DNA of 27,278 nt from CAWKEY01 sp963848675 (GCA_963848675.1 CAWKEY010000079.1:1-27278); one strand, 5' to 3'. Numbered from the stretch's first letter, positions 8,279-17,111 are shown. Numbers and translations are program-made. The notes: generated by a model from the letters alone, not told the origin.

Positions 8279-8955
8279 ATTTCCGCCTCTTTGTTCCTAT
8301 AAGACGCCAATTGTTCGCCAACAGCCCAACGGAGGGATTTTGCCCGCCCGACGCCTATTCCTGCAACGCCTAATAAGGCTTGCTCATCGGCGGCGAGGAC
8401 GGCTTCGACGCTACCGAATTGTTCCAACAGGTTATGGGCGGCGCCTGGGCCAATCCCAGGGAGTGATTGCAGTATTCGCAGTTGGGTTTTGCGTTTGCCC
8501 TTGGGGCGCTTGCCTTTGAATAACCGGGGCGGCATCTCCCGGGCTATGTGATCGAACTGGCGAGCCTCGTAGAGCATCAGCCTTGCGCTTTCTTCGGCGT
8601 CGGCGGAACGTAGTAAAGGAATGCCGAGAAAAAGTGTGAGGCTAATAAGTGCCCCTTGCAGAGCCTCGGGCCGCATGCCGCTCTCGGCCAGATCGCGTGC
8701 ACGGCCTTCCAGGATTATTGCCTTGTGCAACGGCGAAGCGGCAAGGCGGATGCCTTGTTCAAACAAACGGCCATCCTTGAGGGAAACGGTGAAATCGCGC
8801 AGGGTTTTGCGCTCGAACAACAGCCGTTCGTCCAGCAGGTAATCGCCCAAGGCCAAGCGCCGCACCGTAACCTCGGCTCCGTTTTGGCTTCTAAGCGCTT
8901 CGATGACTGGGGATTGGCTTTCTCGGTCGTCAGCGATAATTTGTATAGATGACAC
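8275..8955 (-). CDS. ERCC4/XPF-type nuclease with helix-hairpin-helix
   Basis: A 226-residue protein related to the nuclease of archaeal and eukaryotic XPF/Mus81/Hef structure-specific endonucleases. The metal-dependent active site is complete: ADDRE at residues 9-12 region, GD at 37-38, and the hallmark ERKxxxD (E48 R49 K50, D54). After a basic linker (KGKRPKGKRK) comes a tandem helix-hairpin-helix DNA-binding domain, LQSLPGIGPGAAHNLLEQFG and VAGIGVGRAKSL, as in XPF. It is a stand-alone nuclease plus HhH module without a helicase. The start is GTG at 8955, chosen because it gives a standard domain N-terminus. By family it should cut branched or flapped DNA at junctions, implying a repair role; the bacterial members' real job is uncertain. 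It is convergent with the alpha-E gene and overlaps its stop. Confidence 0.88.
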   Translation of the reverse strand: MSSIQIIADDRESQSPVIEALRSQNGAEVTVRRLALGDYLLDERLLFERKTLRDFTVSLKDGRLFEQGIRLAASPLHKAIILEGRARDLAESGMRPEALQGALISLTLFLGIPLLRSADAEESARLMLYEARQFDHIAREMPPRLFKGKRPKGKRKTQLRILQSLPGIGPGAAHNLLEQFGSVEAVLAADEQALLGVAGIGVGRAKSLRWAVGEQLASYRNKEAEI

Positions 8956-9114
8956 AGGACGCTCTTAAAAACAGAACAAAAAACAACTACACAAGTCGTA
9001 AACGGTGGGCAAAAAAACCTGCCCATAGGCATCAACTTAAACAGAAAGTGTATATGTTTTTCATCAATAAACCACGAAATCATAACATGTAGGCCGGAAT
9101 AAGGCTTTTTGTCA

Positions 9115-9840
9115 ATGGCCAATAAAGGTTTCAAATTGGGAATTGCTGTGGAAATAATTAATCACATACGCGCCACATTTGAAGAATTTCCGGATTACCG
9201 CAAACCCGGCAACAATCGGAAATATGCGATAAAAGATAAAGGGAGTCGCTATTTTTGCGAAAGATTGTTTTGGGCATCCCAGCCCAAGCAATCGGCAAAA
9301 ACTTAACGCGACTAATCATTGCCTTCGGCGCCCCAGCCGTCCTGCTACACTCGTGGCATACCCAACTAGGGGTATGCAACATCGTTACGCAATGACTCGA
9401 CGCGATGTCGGAAAGCCTGCATTTTCACTACGCAAACAGCGCTTCGTGAAAACACATGCACTATCGCTTCTGGGGACTAAAAATCTTCGCTTCGCCTTGC
9501 TCCGCTTCCAAGATTTTCAGCGGTCGTCCTCAGTGCATTCTCGGTCTTTTTCACCCAGAGCCCGTCTTTTTTAGACTACCAACAGCGCATGCAAAAGCCA
9601 CAACCGGGACAACTCGCAATCGATTTTTGGCGTTCATCAAATTCCCTCGACCAGCCAAATCGCTAACGTGCTTGATCCCATTGCACCGGAGACACTGTAT
9701 CCGGTGTTGGCCGAACATGGATTTTCTGTTCGTCTGCAAACCCGATCCCCATGCCTTACTGTACGAATGGGTGACTGACTTTACCCGCACTGGCCATGTC
9801 GAAACGCTGGAAAAAACGCGTTGGAACGGCCAACAGCGCC
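9115..9840 (+). pseudogene. Decayed DDE transposase, interrupted and deleted
   Basis: Pieces of one transposase lie in order. 9115-9237 reads MANKGFKLGIAVEIINHIRA and on through FPDYRKPGNNRKYAIKD. After a 282-base insert, 9520-9597 resumes as AVVLSAFSVFFTQSPSFLDY. A frameshift near 9596 leads to a segment with NSQSIFGVHQIPSTSQI and LDPIAPETLYPVLAE (to about 9723). A further frame change and the loss of roughly 100 residues join this to DFLFVCKPDPHALLYEWV (about 9720-9838). The order and wording match a transposase family often annotated as ISNCY or simply DDE transposase; I am not certain of the IS family name. The gene ends abruptly at 9840 where an IS66 end begins. It is dead: insertion, two frame changes, an internal deletion and a missing C-terminus. 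Confidence 0.75.
9238..9519. other. 282-bp insert inside a transposase relic
   Basis: This segment separates two parts of a transposase that would otherwise read continuously (AIKD, then AVVLSAF). It carries no recognisable protein. It includes an 8-bp hairpin, GCATACCC (9356-9363) with GGGTATGC (9370-9377). A short AAGAT-like sequence occurs near both edges, but I see no convincing terminal inverted repeat. It may be a small non-autonomous element or scar. Confidence 0.45.
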
Positions 9841-10017
9841 GTAAGCGCTCAATTCTCGACGTAATTCACAGCATGCCCTAGTCATGGCAGACTTTCCCAG
9901 CGTTAACTATCCTGGGAATATCCAATGGCAGCAATTAAAAGCAATACCCTCCACGTATTTTGGCAACATCATATCGCGCAGTGGCAAGCGGCGGGCTTAT
10001 CTCAGGCCGGCTATTGT
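9841..10017 (+). mobile_element. Left-over 5' end of a second IS66 copy
   Basis: These 177 bases are about 97% identical (five differences by eye) to the reverse complement of 12343-12519, the tnpA end of the complete IS66 element. They start with the IS66-type terminus GTAAGCG and include the first 31 codons of tnpA (ATG 9925, MAAIKSNTLHVFWQHHIAQW and on to GYC). The copy stops exactly where the other IS66 terminus begins at 10018. So two copies once lay here in opposite orientation, and this one was mostly lost. Confidence 0.85.
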
Positions 10018-10046
10018 GTAAGCGCTTAATAAAGGACGTACTTGCC

Positions 10047-11708
10047 CTATTCAGTAGAATCCGATTTTTTAATATTCCACGGTAACAAGCCTTCAAGTTT
10101 TTCTACCGTGTCGGCATAAGGCAGTGCGTGGAGCACTTGGTTTAGATAGTCGTAAGGTTCCCAGCCATTGGCTTTGGCAGTTTCGATTAAGCTGTAATGA
10201 ATCGCACTGGCATGCGCACCTTTGGGGGTATCGGAAAACAGCCAGGCTTTTCGGCCGATGACAAAAGGGCGAATGGCATTTTCAGCCAGGATGTTGCTGA
10301 TATTCAGATCACCGTGCGTGCAATACACCGTCAGCTTTTCCCATTGATTGCTCAGATACGTCATCGCTTTTCCGGTAAGGCTGTCTTTCGGTACTTTATG
10401 TTGATTATCTTCCAGATAGGTTTTGATCTTAGTCAATACGGGCAGGCTGCGTTCTTGCCGGTGCTGGTATTTTTCCTCGGTGCTGAGGTCTTTGATCTGC
10501 CGCTCGATCAGATAGAGGCCATTGATAAAATGGAGCATGCCATCGGCTTTGCTCAGTTGGTGTGGCTGGCCTTTTTTTGCTTTGGGTTGCGCGGCTTGCG
10601 CGTCTTTAAATTTACGGCGTGCGTGATCCCAACAGCCGAGCGGGGTGATGTTATTGGCGATGCAGACGGCATGGTAGCCGGCATAACCATCGGTTTGCAG
10701 ATAGCCCTGAAAGCCATCGAGCAGGCGCAACGGCACCTCCTGACTGCGCGACGGATCGTAGTCAAATAGTACGCTGGGTTGGCCGGGCGGACCGCCCAGG
10801 GTGACCCACATGTATTTGTCCGAGGTAACCGGCCGCCCCGGTTCTTTTAGCACCTGCACCCGGGTCTCATCGGCCTGGATAAGGGCGCACGTATGCTGGT
10901 GTGCCCGGAGCAGATGACTCAGCGGTTGCAGTTGTCTGGCCAGGGCGATGACCCAATTGGCCAGGGTGGCCCGGGAGAGTTCACCGCCATAGCGCGCTAA
11001 GATGCTTTCTTGCCGATAGAGCGGTAAACCATCACCGTATTTGGCGATCAGTACAAAGCACATCAGGTCGATGCTGCCCATGGCCCCAGCGACAGGATGC
11101 TTGGGCATGGGGGCAGCGGTGATCCGGCGTTGTTGTTCGCTTTGAACCGGCTCCAGAAACACCGCTTTTTCCTGCATATATTCTAAAATACGCACTTGCG
11201 CGGGAATAATATCCAGCTCTTCTCTGACCTTGGTAAAGAAGGTAGCGATTGCACCGGCTTTTTCAGCATCACTCAGGGTGATAAAGATTTGTTCGCGGGG
11301 CAAGGCGCTGGAAAACGGTTTACGTCCGGGTTTTTGTCGGGTCTTCGGTGCTTCGCTCGCTGCTGGCTCGAGGGCTTCTGCCAGCGCCTCTTCTTCGGTG
11401 GCGTCGGCCGCCGTCTCCAGCGCAATCACCGCCTCAACTTCCGCTTCATCAAATAAGGAGGCTTGCGGCGACTGTTCACTGGACGGGGCAAAGCGTTTTA
11501 TTTTAGATAAGCGCAGTAATTCTTCTAACGCGTAGATGCGATTTTTCTGTGCCGAAATGACCTCTGATTTACGGTCGACGAGCTGTGTTAATTCATCAAT
11601 GCGAAGCGCCAAAGCGACCTGCTCATCCCGCCAGGAAGTCGGCTTATCATCTTGATTTACAGAAGGAAAGTCAGCTAAGATCATGGCTGATATTATACCC
11701 TTTTCCAA
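10047..11708 (-). CDS. tnpC: IS66 transposase TnpC
   Basis: The 553-residue DDE transposase of the IS66 element. It has an N-terminal coiled-coil (about residues 28-75, LALRIDELTQLVDRKSEVIS onwards), an acidic Ala/Glu-rich linker, a basic KTRQKPGRKP segment, and the catalytic core. The three acidic residues are visible in QADETRVQV, QTDGYAGYH and LAENAIRPFVIGRKAWLFSD. Length is full for the family. The start could be ATG 11708 or the internal ATG 11684; neither is preceded by a strong ribosome site. It begins 23 bases after tnpB. Intact, so probably functional if expressed. Confidence 0.95.
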   Translation of the reverse strand: MEKGIISAMILADFPSVNQDDKPTSWRDEQVALALRIDELTQLVDRKSEVISAQKNRIYALEELLRLSKIKRFAPSSEQSPQASLFDEAEVEAVIALETAADATEEEALAEALEPAASEAPKTRQKPGRKPFSSALPREQIFITLSDAEKAGAIATFFTKVREELDIIPAQVRILEYMQEKAVFLEPVQSEQQRRITAAPMPKHPVAGAMGSIDLMCFVLIAKYGDGLPLYRQESILARYGGELSRATLANWVIALARQLQPLSHLLRAHQHTCALIQADETRVQVLKEPGRPVTSDKYMWVTLGGPPGQPSVLFDYDPSRSQEVPLRLLDGFQGYLQTDGYAGYHAVCIANNITPLGCWDHARRKFKDAQAAQPKAKKGQPHQLSKADGMLHFINGLYLIERQIKDLSTEEKYQHRQERSLPVLTKIKTYLEDNQHKVPKDSLTGKAMTYLSNQWEKLTVYCTHGDLNISNILAENAIRPFVIGRKAWLFSDTPKGAHASAIHYSLIETAKANGWEPYDYLNQVLHALPYADTVEKLEGLLPWNIKKSDSTE

Positions 11709-11731
11709 CTCGAAAAGGGGATTTATTTGCC

Positions 11732-12100
11732 TTAAAAAACAGCCTCATAATGCAATTTTTTATGGCCTTTCATGGCGCTGAGATCAAAGCCATCGAGCAA
11801 CCAATTCAACTGCTGGCCGGTTAAGGTCAGTAGCGCGTCATCACCTTTGGGCCAGTGGAATTGATCCTCGCTCAGCGCTTTGTAATACAGCACAAAACCA
11901 TTGTCCTCCCAAAACAGACATTTGATTTTAGTACGCTGTTTGTTGGTAAAGGCATACAAGTCACCGGCAAATGGATTATGACCTAATTCACATTCAACAA
12001 TCGCCGACAAACCACGGTAGGATTTACGAAAGTCAATCGGTTGCCGGTAGAGATACACCTCGGTCAGTGACAGCGCCGGGCGCAGTACCACCCCGGTCAC
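11732..12100 (-). CDS. tnpB: IS66 accessory protein TnpB
   Basis: The 122-residue TnpB of IS66 elements. The family signature is clear: YLYRQPIDFRKSYRGLSAIV, followed by NPFAGDLYAFTNKQRTKIK and WEDNGFVLYYK. It is needed for efficient transposition in studied IS66 members, though its exact activity is unknown. Its start overlaps the tnpA stop by four bases, a translational coupling typical of these elements. Confidence 0.94.
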   Translation of the reverse strand: MTGVVLRPALSLTEVYLYRQPIDFRKSYRGLSAIVECELGHNPFAGDLYAFTNKQRTKIKCLFWEDNGFVLYYKALSEDQFHWPKGDDALLTLTGQQLNWLLDGFDLSAMKGHKKLHYEAVF

Positions 12101-12435
12101 CGCAACACCACCAGCAGTTGCTTGACTAGCCCCACATTATCCAGGGTAATCCCGCTTAACTGGGTACCATCTTTAAAGTGCACAGACAAGCCAGACGAAG
12201 CAGGTATTGTGATGCCGATATCATGCGCATCAAGTTGAACACGGGTAAAACCTGCCTTGGGCTTATCAACTGCAGATTGGCAAGGTTCCTGTAATTGCCG
12301 CTTCCAATAACCAAATTGGTGAGCGCACAGCTCCTGCTGACGACAGTAGCCGGCCTGAGATAAGCCCGACGCTTGCCACTGCGCGATATGATGTTGCCAA
12401 AAGACATGAAGGGTATTGCTTTTAATTGCTGCCAT
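12097..12435 (-). CDS. tnpA: IS66 accessory protein TnpA
   Basis: A 112-residue small protein at the promoter end of IS66, of the IS66 OrfA type. It has an N-terminal helix-turn-helix-like region (HHIAQWQASGLSQAGYCRQQ, then FGYWKRQLQ) and a C-terminal segment ending in LVKQLLVVLR that resembles other IS66 TnpA proteins. It probably binds the element's ends. The ATG at 12435 lies 84 bases in from the terminus. A truncated copy of the same start is at 9925-10017. Confidence 0.9.
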   Translation of the reverse strand: MAAIKSNTLHVFWQHHIAQWQASGLSQAGYCRQQELCAHQFGYWKRQLQEPCQSAVDKPKAGFTRVQLDAHDIGITIPASSGLSVHFKDGTQLSGITLDNVGLVKQLLVVLR

Positions 12436-12519
12436 TGGATATTCCCAGGATAGTTAACGCTGGGAAAGTCTGCCATGACTAGGGCATGCTGTGAATTACG
12501 TCGAGAATTGAGCGCTTAC

Positions 12520-13725
12520 GTTGTACCGATGATCTAAAACTGAGCTGACGGGGAATCTTGTCGTGCAATACGGCGGCCTGAGCCACATTACCGCGAATAA
12601 TATTATAAGCCAGTAGATGCGCTGCGATTTCCTTTTGCACCATCTCCGGGGTTTTACAGCGTAACATCTCCATGCCCATATGCGTTTTAATGGACCGAAT
12701 ATCCAATTCTATTTTCCAGCGCTCTTTATACAGACTTGCCAGTTCCTGTTTAGTGAAGCGTTTGGCATTCAGCAAGGTCGTCACATAGACGATACCGTTC
12801 ACACTAAATTCTCGAACCGTGATAACCGCCGCGGTAACGCCGCATACGCCTGCTGCGTCATCCACACCGGTGTCCGTTGTGGTTTATGCCATTCGACTTC
12901 ATGATCCCTAGCGCCCAGCCTGCGGCCTTGCCGAAAATCGGCCTTCTTGTTGGTATGCAGCAGGAACAGCACAGGAATGCCTTTAGCTTGCAACAAGGCG
13001 ATAATAGCAAAGGTGCAGTAGTAACGATCGGCCAAGAGCAAATCACCGGTTAACAGCGCATCCATCACTTGCTTGAACAGCGAGGATTCACCGGTGCCCT
13101 TGCCCTGATAGGGGCTCAATCGATAATCGATAACGGTTCCTGCAGAGAGTGAGATTAACGCCAGCAGGCGCACAATGGGAAAGCCCAAGCCCGGCTTTTG
13201 ATTACTTTGCTGGGGGAAAGCTGCTTGATTTTCCGGCGTATCCGGCATCAGCGCCGTGCTGCCGTCGGCGAGCACCACGTTCAAGCCGTGCCATCGCCAG
13301 GCCTTGGCGCTCTGTTGGTGCAGTCGTGCGCCAATCGTTGCCACAGCCTGGGTCATTTGTGTTAAAGGCAAGCGCTGACGGGCTTTGCAGTACGGCCCGG
13401 TGTTGACCGAATTGGCCGACTGGCCCTGGCTGAGGCGATCTGCGAAGACGCCCGCCACGGCCTGCTGACACGAGCCATCATCGCTCAATACCTGAAAAAT
13501 GAAGGCTTTGAGGGTAATCAACGGCGAAAACACCGACGTTCGCTTGTGTGGCGTGTGAGCAATAATGGTTTCGATTGTTTCAGTAGGAAAAAAATCATTG
13601 AACGGTAATTTTTGAACCTGTAAAAACGACTTTTTGAAGCGATCGATTTGCTGGTGAATTTGGGTTCTTATAAGATGAGCCAAGGTTAAACTCTTTGATG
13701 GATAGTGAAATGTGATGAATTTCAA
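12520..13725 (-). pseudogene. IS4-type transposase, frameshifted and truncated
   Basis: Two overlapping frames together encode a DDE transposase of the IS4 family. The first (13725 to 12799) contains VLADGSTALMPDTPENQAAF with the first Asp and LLADRYYCTFAI with the second. The second frame (from about 12865) contains ITVREFSVNGIVYVTTLL and YKERWKIELDIRSIKTHMGM, which carries the catalytic Glu. The frame changes near 12830-12850, so one base has probably been gained or lost. The C-terminus is cut at 12520 by the IS66 end; the apparent last residues (KRSILDVIHSMP) are actually IS66 sequence. A TATAAT box lies just upstream on the coding strand (13735-13740). The gene cannot make an active enzyme. 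Confidence 0.88.
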
Positions 13726-13756
13726 TTCTATCCGATTATATCAGGGGGTTTAACCT

Positions 13757-14361
13757 TTATTAGTCCGTAGTAAGGTTAAAACCACCGCCTTTTAGGCGGT
13801 CAGATTTATCTATGATTTTTTGACGTAAGATATTGCCCTGAACTGATAAGAAGGAGGGCATATGGAATACCGTTATGGAAGTCACACCGTTTTTAAGATT
13901 CAATATCATTTTGTGTTTGTTACGAAGTATCGTTACAAGATTCTGAAGGGTGATGTTGGTTTGAAAGTAAGAGAACTTATTCGTCAGCGTGAAAAGCGTT
14001 CGAGATAGAAATTCTGAAGGGAGTTGTTAGCCTGGATCATGTCCATATTTTGGTTTCTGCGCCACCCAATCTGGCGCCGAGTGAAAGTATGAGGCGGATT
14101 AAAGTAAGAAGCTCGATGAAGCTGTTCGAGAGCTTTCCTGATTTGAAAAAACGCTATTGGGGTAGGCATTTCTGGGCACGAGGCTACTTTTGCGTCACTT
14201 CGGGTGAATTGACAAAAGAAATGATAAAAAATTATCAGGAGCATCATTTTGAGCCGAAAGGAGACGACAATTTCAAAACGGAGGATTGAACGGGTCTTGC
14301 GACCCGTATCCGGAGTTTAGTCCTTAATACGAACCCACCAGCTTTAGCTGGTGGTTGTTTA
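13757..14361 (+). mobile_element. IS200/IS605-type element
   Basis: A short element with one tnpA and hairpins near both ends, as expected for single-strand transposons of the IS200 type. The left hairpin is ACCGCCT (13784-13790) with AGGCGGT (13794-13800). On the right, ACGGGTC/GACCCGT (14290-14307) is followed by CCACCAGCT/AGCTGGTGG (14335-14354). TTAGTCC occurs near both ends (about 13759 and 14317). Exact ends are estimated. It lies directly against the IS4 relic. Confidence 0.75.
13862..14289 (+). pseudogene. tnpA: IS200-type TnpA (Y1 HUH) with a frameshift
   Basis: The gene starts at ATG 13862 after a strong ribosome site (AAGGAGGG). It reads MEYRYGSHTVFKIQYHFVFV, the normal IS200 N-terminus, then hits TAG after REKRSR. 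The remainder continues in another frame: ILKGVVSLDHVHILVSAPP carries the HUH (His-x-His) motif, and YFCVTSGELTKEMIKNYQEH carries the catalytic Tyr near the C-terminus. A single-base loss near 13990-14005 explains the break. All motifs are otherwise preserved, so decay looks recent, or the sequence has an error there. Confidence 0.85.
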
Positions 14362-14554
14362 GTTGTATGCATCCAATTAGTCACTTATCCGTGAGATCAT
14401 GGCACGAACACAACTTGTTGATTCAATATAATTTTGATGTGTATCATGCTAAATGTCGCAGCCTTGACCGGACAACATTCCTGAACAGCATGTGGATGAG
14501 GCACACCCAACGCAGTGACGATGCCTATTTTTTGTGCCCGCTTACCGAAAACCA

Positions 14555-16762
14555 ATGAATCTTATAAGACACCTATTCGCTCTGCTGTTGTTTTGCTCTT
14601 TACCGGTTACGGCTGAGATGCCCGCTCCAGGATTGGCTGCTGACCAACCGCTGCTTGGAGAAAATTCACGCAAAACTCCAACACTGTCCTTACCTAATCC
14701 TTTGGATTTAAAAGCCGACTGGTGGCGGTATTTCGAAACAGATTCAAGCACTTTGAAAGCGCGCACCGAGACCCTTGTCAAGCAATTAACCAGTATTACG
14801 CAAACATTGCCAGAGGACCAGAAGCTAGATGCCAATACACGCATCAAACGCATTAGTGACAATTTACGTGTGCTGTTGGAGCTAAGCACCCAAAACGCAC
14901 CTGAAGTCCCCCTTGTCCGGCCGGCACAGAAAGCCTATTCCTTCAAGCAGTGGCTGGATATCGCCCACAAACGCCGGACTTTGCAAGCGGAGCTGCAATC
15001 GGAGACCGAAGATACATTACGCGACGAAATGCGCTACAACGCCGCACAAAAGCGACTAGATTCACTGACTGCGGCCTACCTTGCTTTACCGGATCAGTCT
15101 CAAGATAAAATGGAACAGGGCCTTGCCATTATTGATTTGAGAGTGGCTTTAGCGGTAAACGGTGAACATTTACGACTGCAAAAAAATGCATTAACGCTTT
15201 ATAAAACGCAGATGGCGCAAATCGCCGAAGAAAACAATGCGGCCCAAAACAATCTTGTGGTTAATACGACCGACCTGGAACAAATCAAACAGGAAATTGC
15301 CCTTGCTGAACGTGACTTGAGAGCTGCTCAAGAAAACTCAACTAAATTGGCGGCATCGGCTGCCAGCGGCAATCTGGAAACTGAAGCGGGCAAAGCGCGA
15401 GCCCCGCTCTTCGAGCTGCGAATCAGGCAGAGCACTATCAAAGAAACCATTGCCGATACTGTATTCACTCGCAAGAAACTTGAACTCGATCTGGCGCAAT
15501 TTTTGACCAGTCCCGGTAACCTGCACTTAGGTGATCTTAGGGCGCGGCTCCGGGAGAATTTGAATCATATCACCGAGATGAGCAGCCGAATCGACATATG
15601 GCATGAAGAAGCACAACGGGATCAGGGCCGAACGGGCAAATCTCTGGCCGCCCTATTTAGCGCCCAGACTCAGCAAAGCGGTGAACTGATCAAACTCACC
15701 CAGCAACGCCTCACCGAAGTACAAAATACATTACTTTCCTTGCAAGGCCTGGATAGCGAAATCCAGGATGCCGGCCTGGTCGCAGATCGATTACAGTCGC
15801 TGATCATTAACCAGGAGGGGCGCTTAAAAAGCGGATTCGAGAGCATTAAGCTGTCAACGATCAAGGTATGGGAAAATCTCTCGGAACACTTGGGCACCAG
15901 TCTGTTCAAAATAGGCGACACGCCGGTAACCGCACTCGGAATTTTACGCGTCATATTGATCGTCACCCTTGCCTGGGTACTATCCCATTCTGTCCGCCGG
16001 GGCTTGACTCATCTCAGCACACGTCAACGTGGCAGTTCAACCTTTCTTTATACCTTAGGGCGCTTGGCCCATTACCTGATCCTGATCATCGGTATCAGTA
16101 TCGGGCTATCCAGCATCGGCGTCGATCTCAGCAACTTTGCCTTGATTGCTGGCGCCTTGAGTTTAGGCATCGGCTTTGGTCTCCAGGCCATCGTCAGTAA
16201 TTTCGTGTCTGGACTCATCATACTGTTCGAGCGCAGTCTCCGAATCGGTGACTTCGTCGAGTTGTCATCCGGGGTGGCAGGGGAAGTGCGTGCAATCAAT
16301 GTGCGCAGCACCCTCGTCACCACACCGGACATGGTTGACATTTTGGTGCCAAATTCGGAATTCGTAAACGGCAAAGTCATCAACTGGACGCTAACGGACG
16401 CCTCGCGGCGCATGCATATCCCCTTTGGCGTCGCTTACGGGACCGACAAGGATTTGGTACGAAAGGCCGCACTGGAGGCGGCTGAGCAAACGGTTCATAC
16501 CCTAAAGAACCGGAGCGGTCGAGAGCCCGAAGTGTGGCTTACCAATTTTGGCGACAGTAGTCTCGATTTTGAACTCGTAGTCTGGGTACAACCTCAAGCG
16601 GTCAAGAAACCGCAGAGGGTCAGAGCGGCTTACTACTGGGAAATTGAAACCGCGCTGCATAAATACGGTATCGAAATCCCCTTCCCGCAACGGGATATTC
16701 ATGTCCGTAGCAGATTTAAAAATTCCCCGCCTGCACTGGTGGATCCAGTGCTGGATGATTAA
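14555..16762 (+). CDS. Large MscS-type mechanosensitive channel
   Basis: A 735-residue inner-membrane protein. The ATG at 14555 is chosen over GTG 14534 because it starts a good signal peptide (MNLIRHLFALLLFCSLPVTA, cut before EMP). Residues about 45-440 form a long, polar, coiled-coil-rich periplasmic region. Membrane helices follow at about 458-478 (GILRVILIVTLAWVLSHSV) and 504-523 (LAHYLILIIGISIGLSSIGV). The pore helix comes at 526-558 (FALIAGALSLGIGFGLQAIV, then SNFVSGLIILFE). The MscS beta-domain follows (RIGDFVEL, then VAGEVRAINVRSTLV and DILVPNSEFV) and then the C-terminal alpha/beta domain. It should release solutes on hypo-osmotic shock. The layout resembles MscK/KefA-like proteins but with fewer membrane helices. 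It stands alone. Confidence 0.92.
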   Translation: MNLIRHLFALLLFCSLPVTAEMPAPGLAADQPLLGENSRKTPTLSLPNPLDLKADWWRYFETDSSTLKARTETLVKQLTSITQTLPEDQKLDANTRIKRISDNLRVLLELSTQNAPEVPLVRPAQKAYSFKQWLDIAHKRRTLQAELQSETEDTLRDEMRYNAAQKRLDSLTAAYLALPDQSQDKMEQGLAIIDLRVALAVNGEHLRLQKNALTLYKTQMAQIAEENNAAQNNLVVNTTDLEQIKQEIALAERDLRAAQENSTKLAASAASGNLETEAGKARAPLFELRIRQSTIKETIADTVFTRKKLELDLAQFLTSPGNLHLGDLRARLRENLNHITEMSSRIDIWHEEAQRDQGRTGKSLAALFSAQTQQSGELIKLTQQRLTEVQNTLLSLQGLDSEIQDAGLVADRLQSLIINQEGRLKSGFESIKLSTIKVWENLSEHLGTSLFKIGDTPVTALGILRVILIVTLAWVLSHSVRRGLTHLSTRQRGSSTFLYTLGRLAHYLILIIGISIGLSSIGVDLSNFALIAGALSLGIGFGLQAIVSNFVSGLIILFERSLRIGDFVELSSGVAGEVRAINVRSTLVTTPDMVDILVPNSEFVNGKVINWTLTDASRRMHIPFGVAYGTDKDLVRKAALEAAEQTVHTLKNRSGREPEVWLTNFGDSSLDFELVVWVQPQAVKKPQRVRAAYYWEIETALHKYGIEIPFPQRDIHVRSRFKNSPPALVDPVLDD

Positions 16763-16838
16763 GCCGTTGAATGTTTAATCACGAAAATATGCGCGGGTAT
16801 AAGCTACTGACGCCCTATCCTGCAAAATAACAATAGCC

Positions 16839-17110
16839 TTAAAGTACAGCGGCTAAAGCGTTTTCATAATCCGGTTCGTTGGCGACTGCGCAGACTAATT
16901 GCATGTAAATCACGGTGTCGTTCTCATCAATGATAACGATGGCGCGTGCTGTCAGGCCGGCCAAGAAGGAATCCAGGATAGTAACTCCGTAATCATCGGC
17001 AAAACTTGAACGGAAAGTAGACAAGGGAATGACATTTTTTAGGCCTTCAGCCTCACAAAAACGGCCTTGTGCAAAGGGCATATCCGCAGAAACAACCAAC
17101 GCGGTAAGGC
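16839..17110 (-). pseudogene. tpx: Truncated thiol peroxidase (tpx) remnant
   Basis: The last 86 residues or so match the C-terminal half of Tpx, a periplasmic or cytoplasmic thiol peroxidase: VVSADMPFAQGRFCEAEGLK, then IPLSTFRSSFADDYGV and LAGLTARAIVIIDEN. The resolving Cys in GRFC is kept. The N-terminal half, with the peroxidatic Cys, is missing. Homology ends near 17105 exactly where a hairpin repeat begins; the open frame continuing to 17210 reads through the repeat and is not Tpx. Non-functional. Confidence 0.85.
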
Positions 17111-17111
17111 G

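Larger units (their letters stand above)
10018..12519 (-). mobile_element. Complete IS66-family insertion sequence
   Basis: A 2502-bp element with tnpA, tnpB and tnpC on the minus strand, the standard IS66 size and layout. Both ends begin with the family terminus GTAAGCG. Comparing the first 26 bases inward from 10018 and from 12519 gives about 20 matches, including GTAAGCGCT and GACGTA. All three reading frames are intact, so it may still be mobile. IS66 normally makes an 8-bp target duplication, but the flanks here (GCTATTGT on the left, GTTGTACC on the right) do not match. Each flank belongs to a different relic, so a deletion or recombination followed insertion. Confidence 0.88.

Noticed and set aside
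12479..12519. C-terminus KRSILDVIHSMP of the IS4-type transposase
   Set aside because: These residues are read from the IS66 terminus and recur at 9841-9881 after a different gene.
14355..14558. 67-residue open frame between IS200 and mscS
   Set aside because: Begins inside the IS200 right-end hairpin and has no recognisable protein features.
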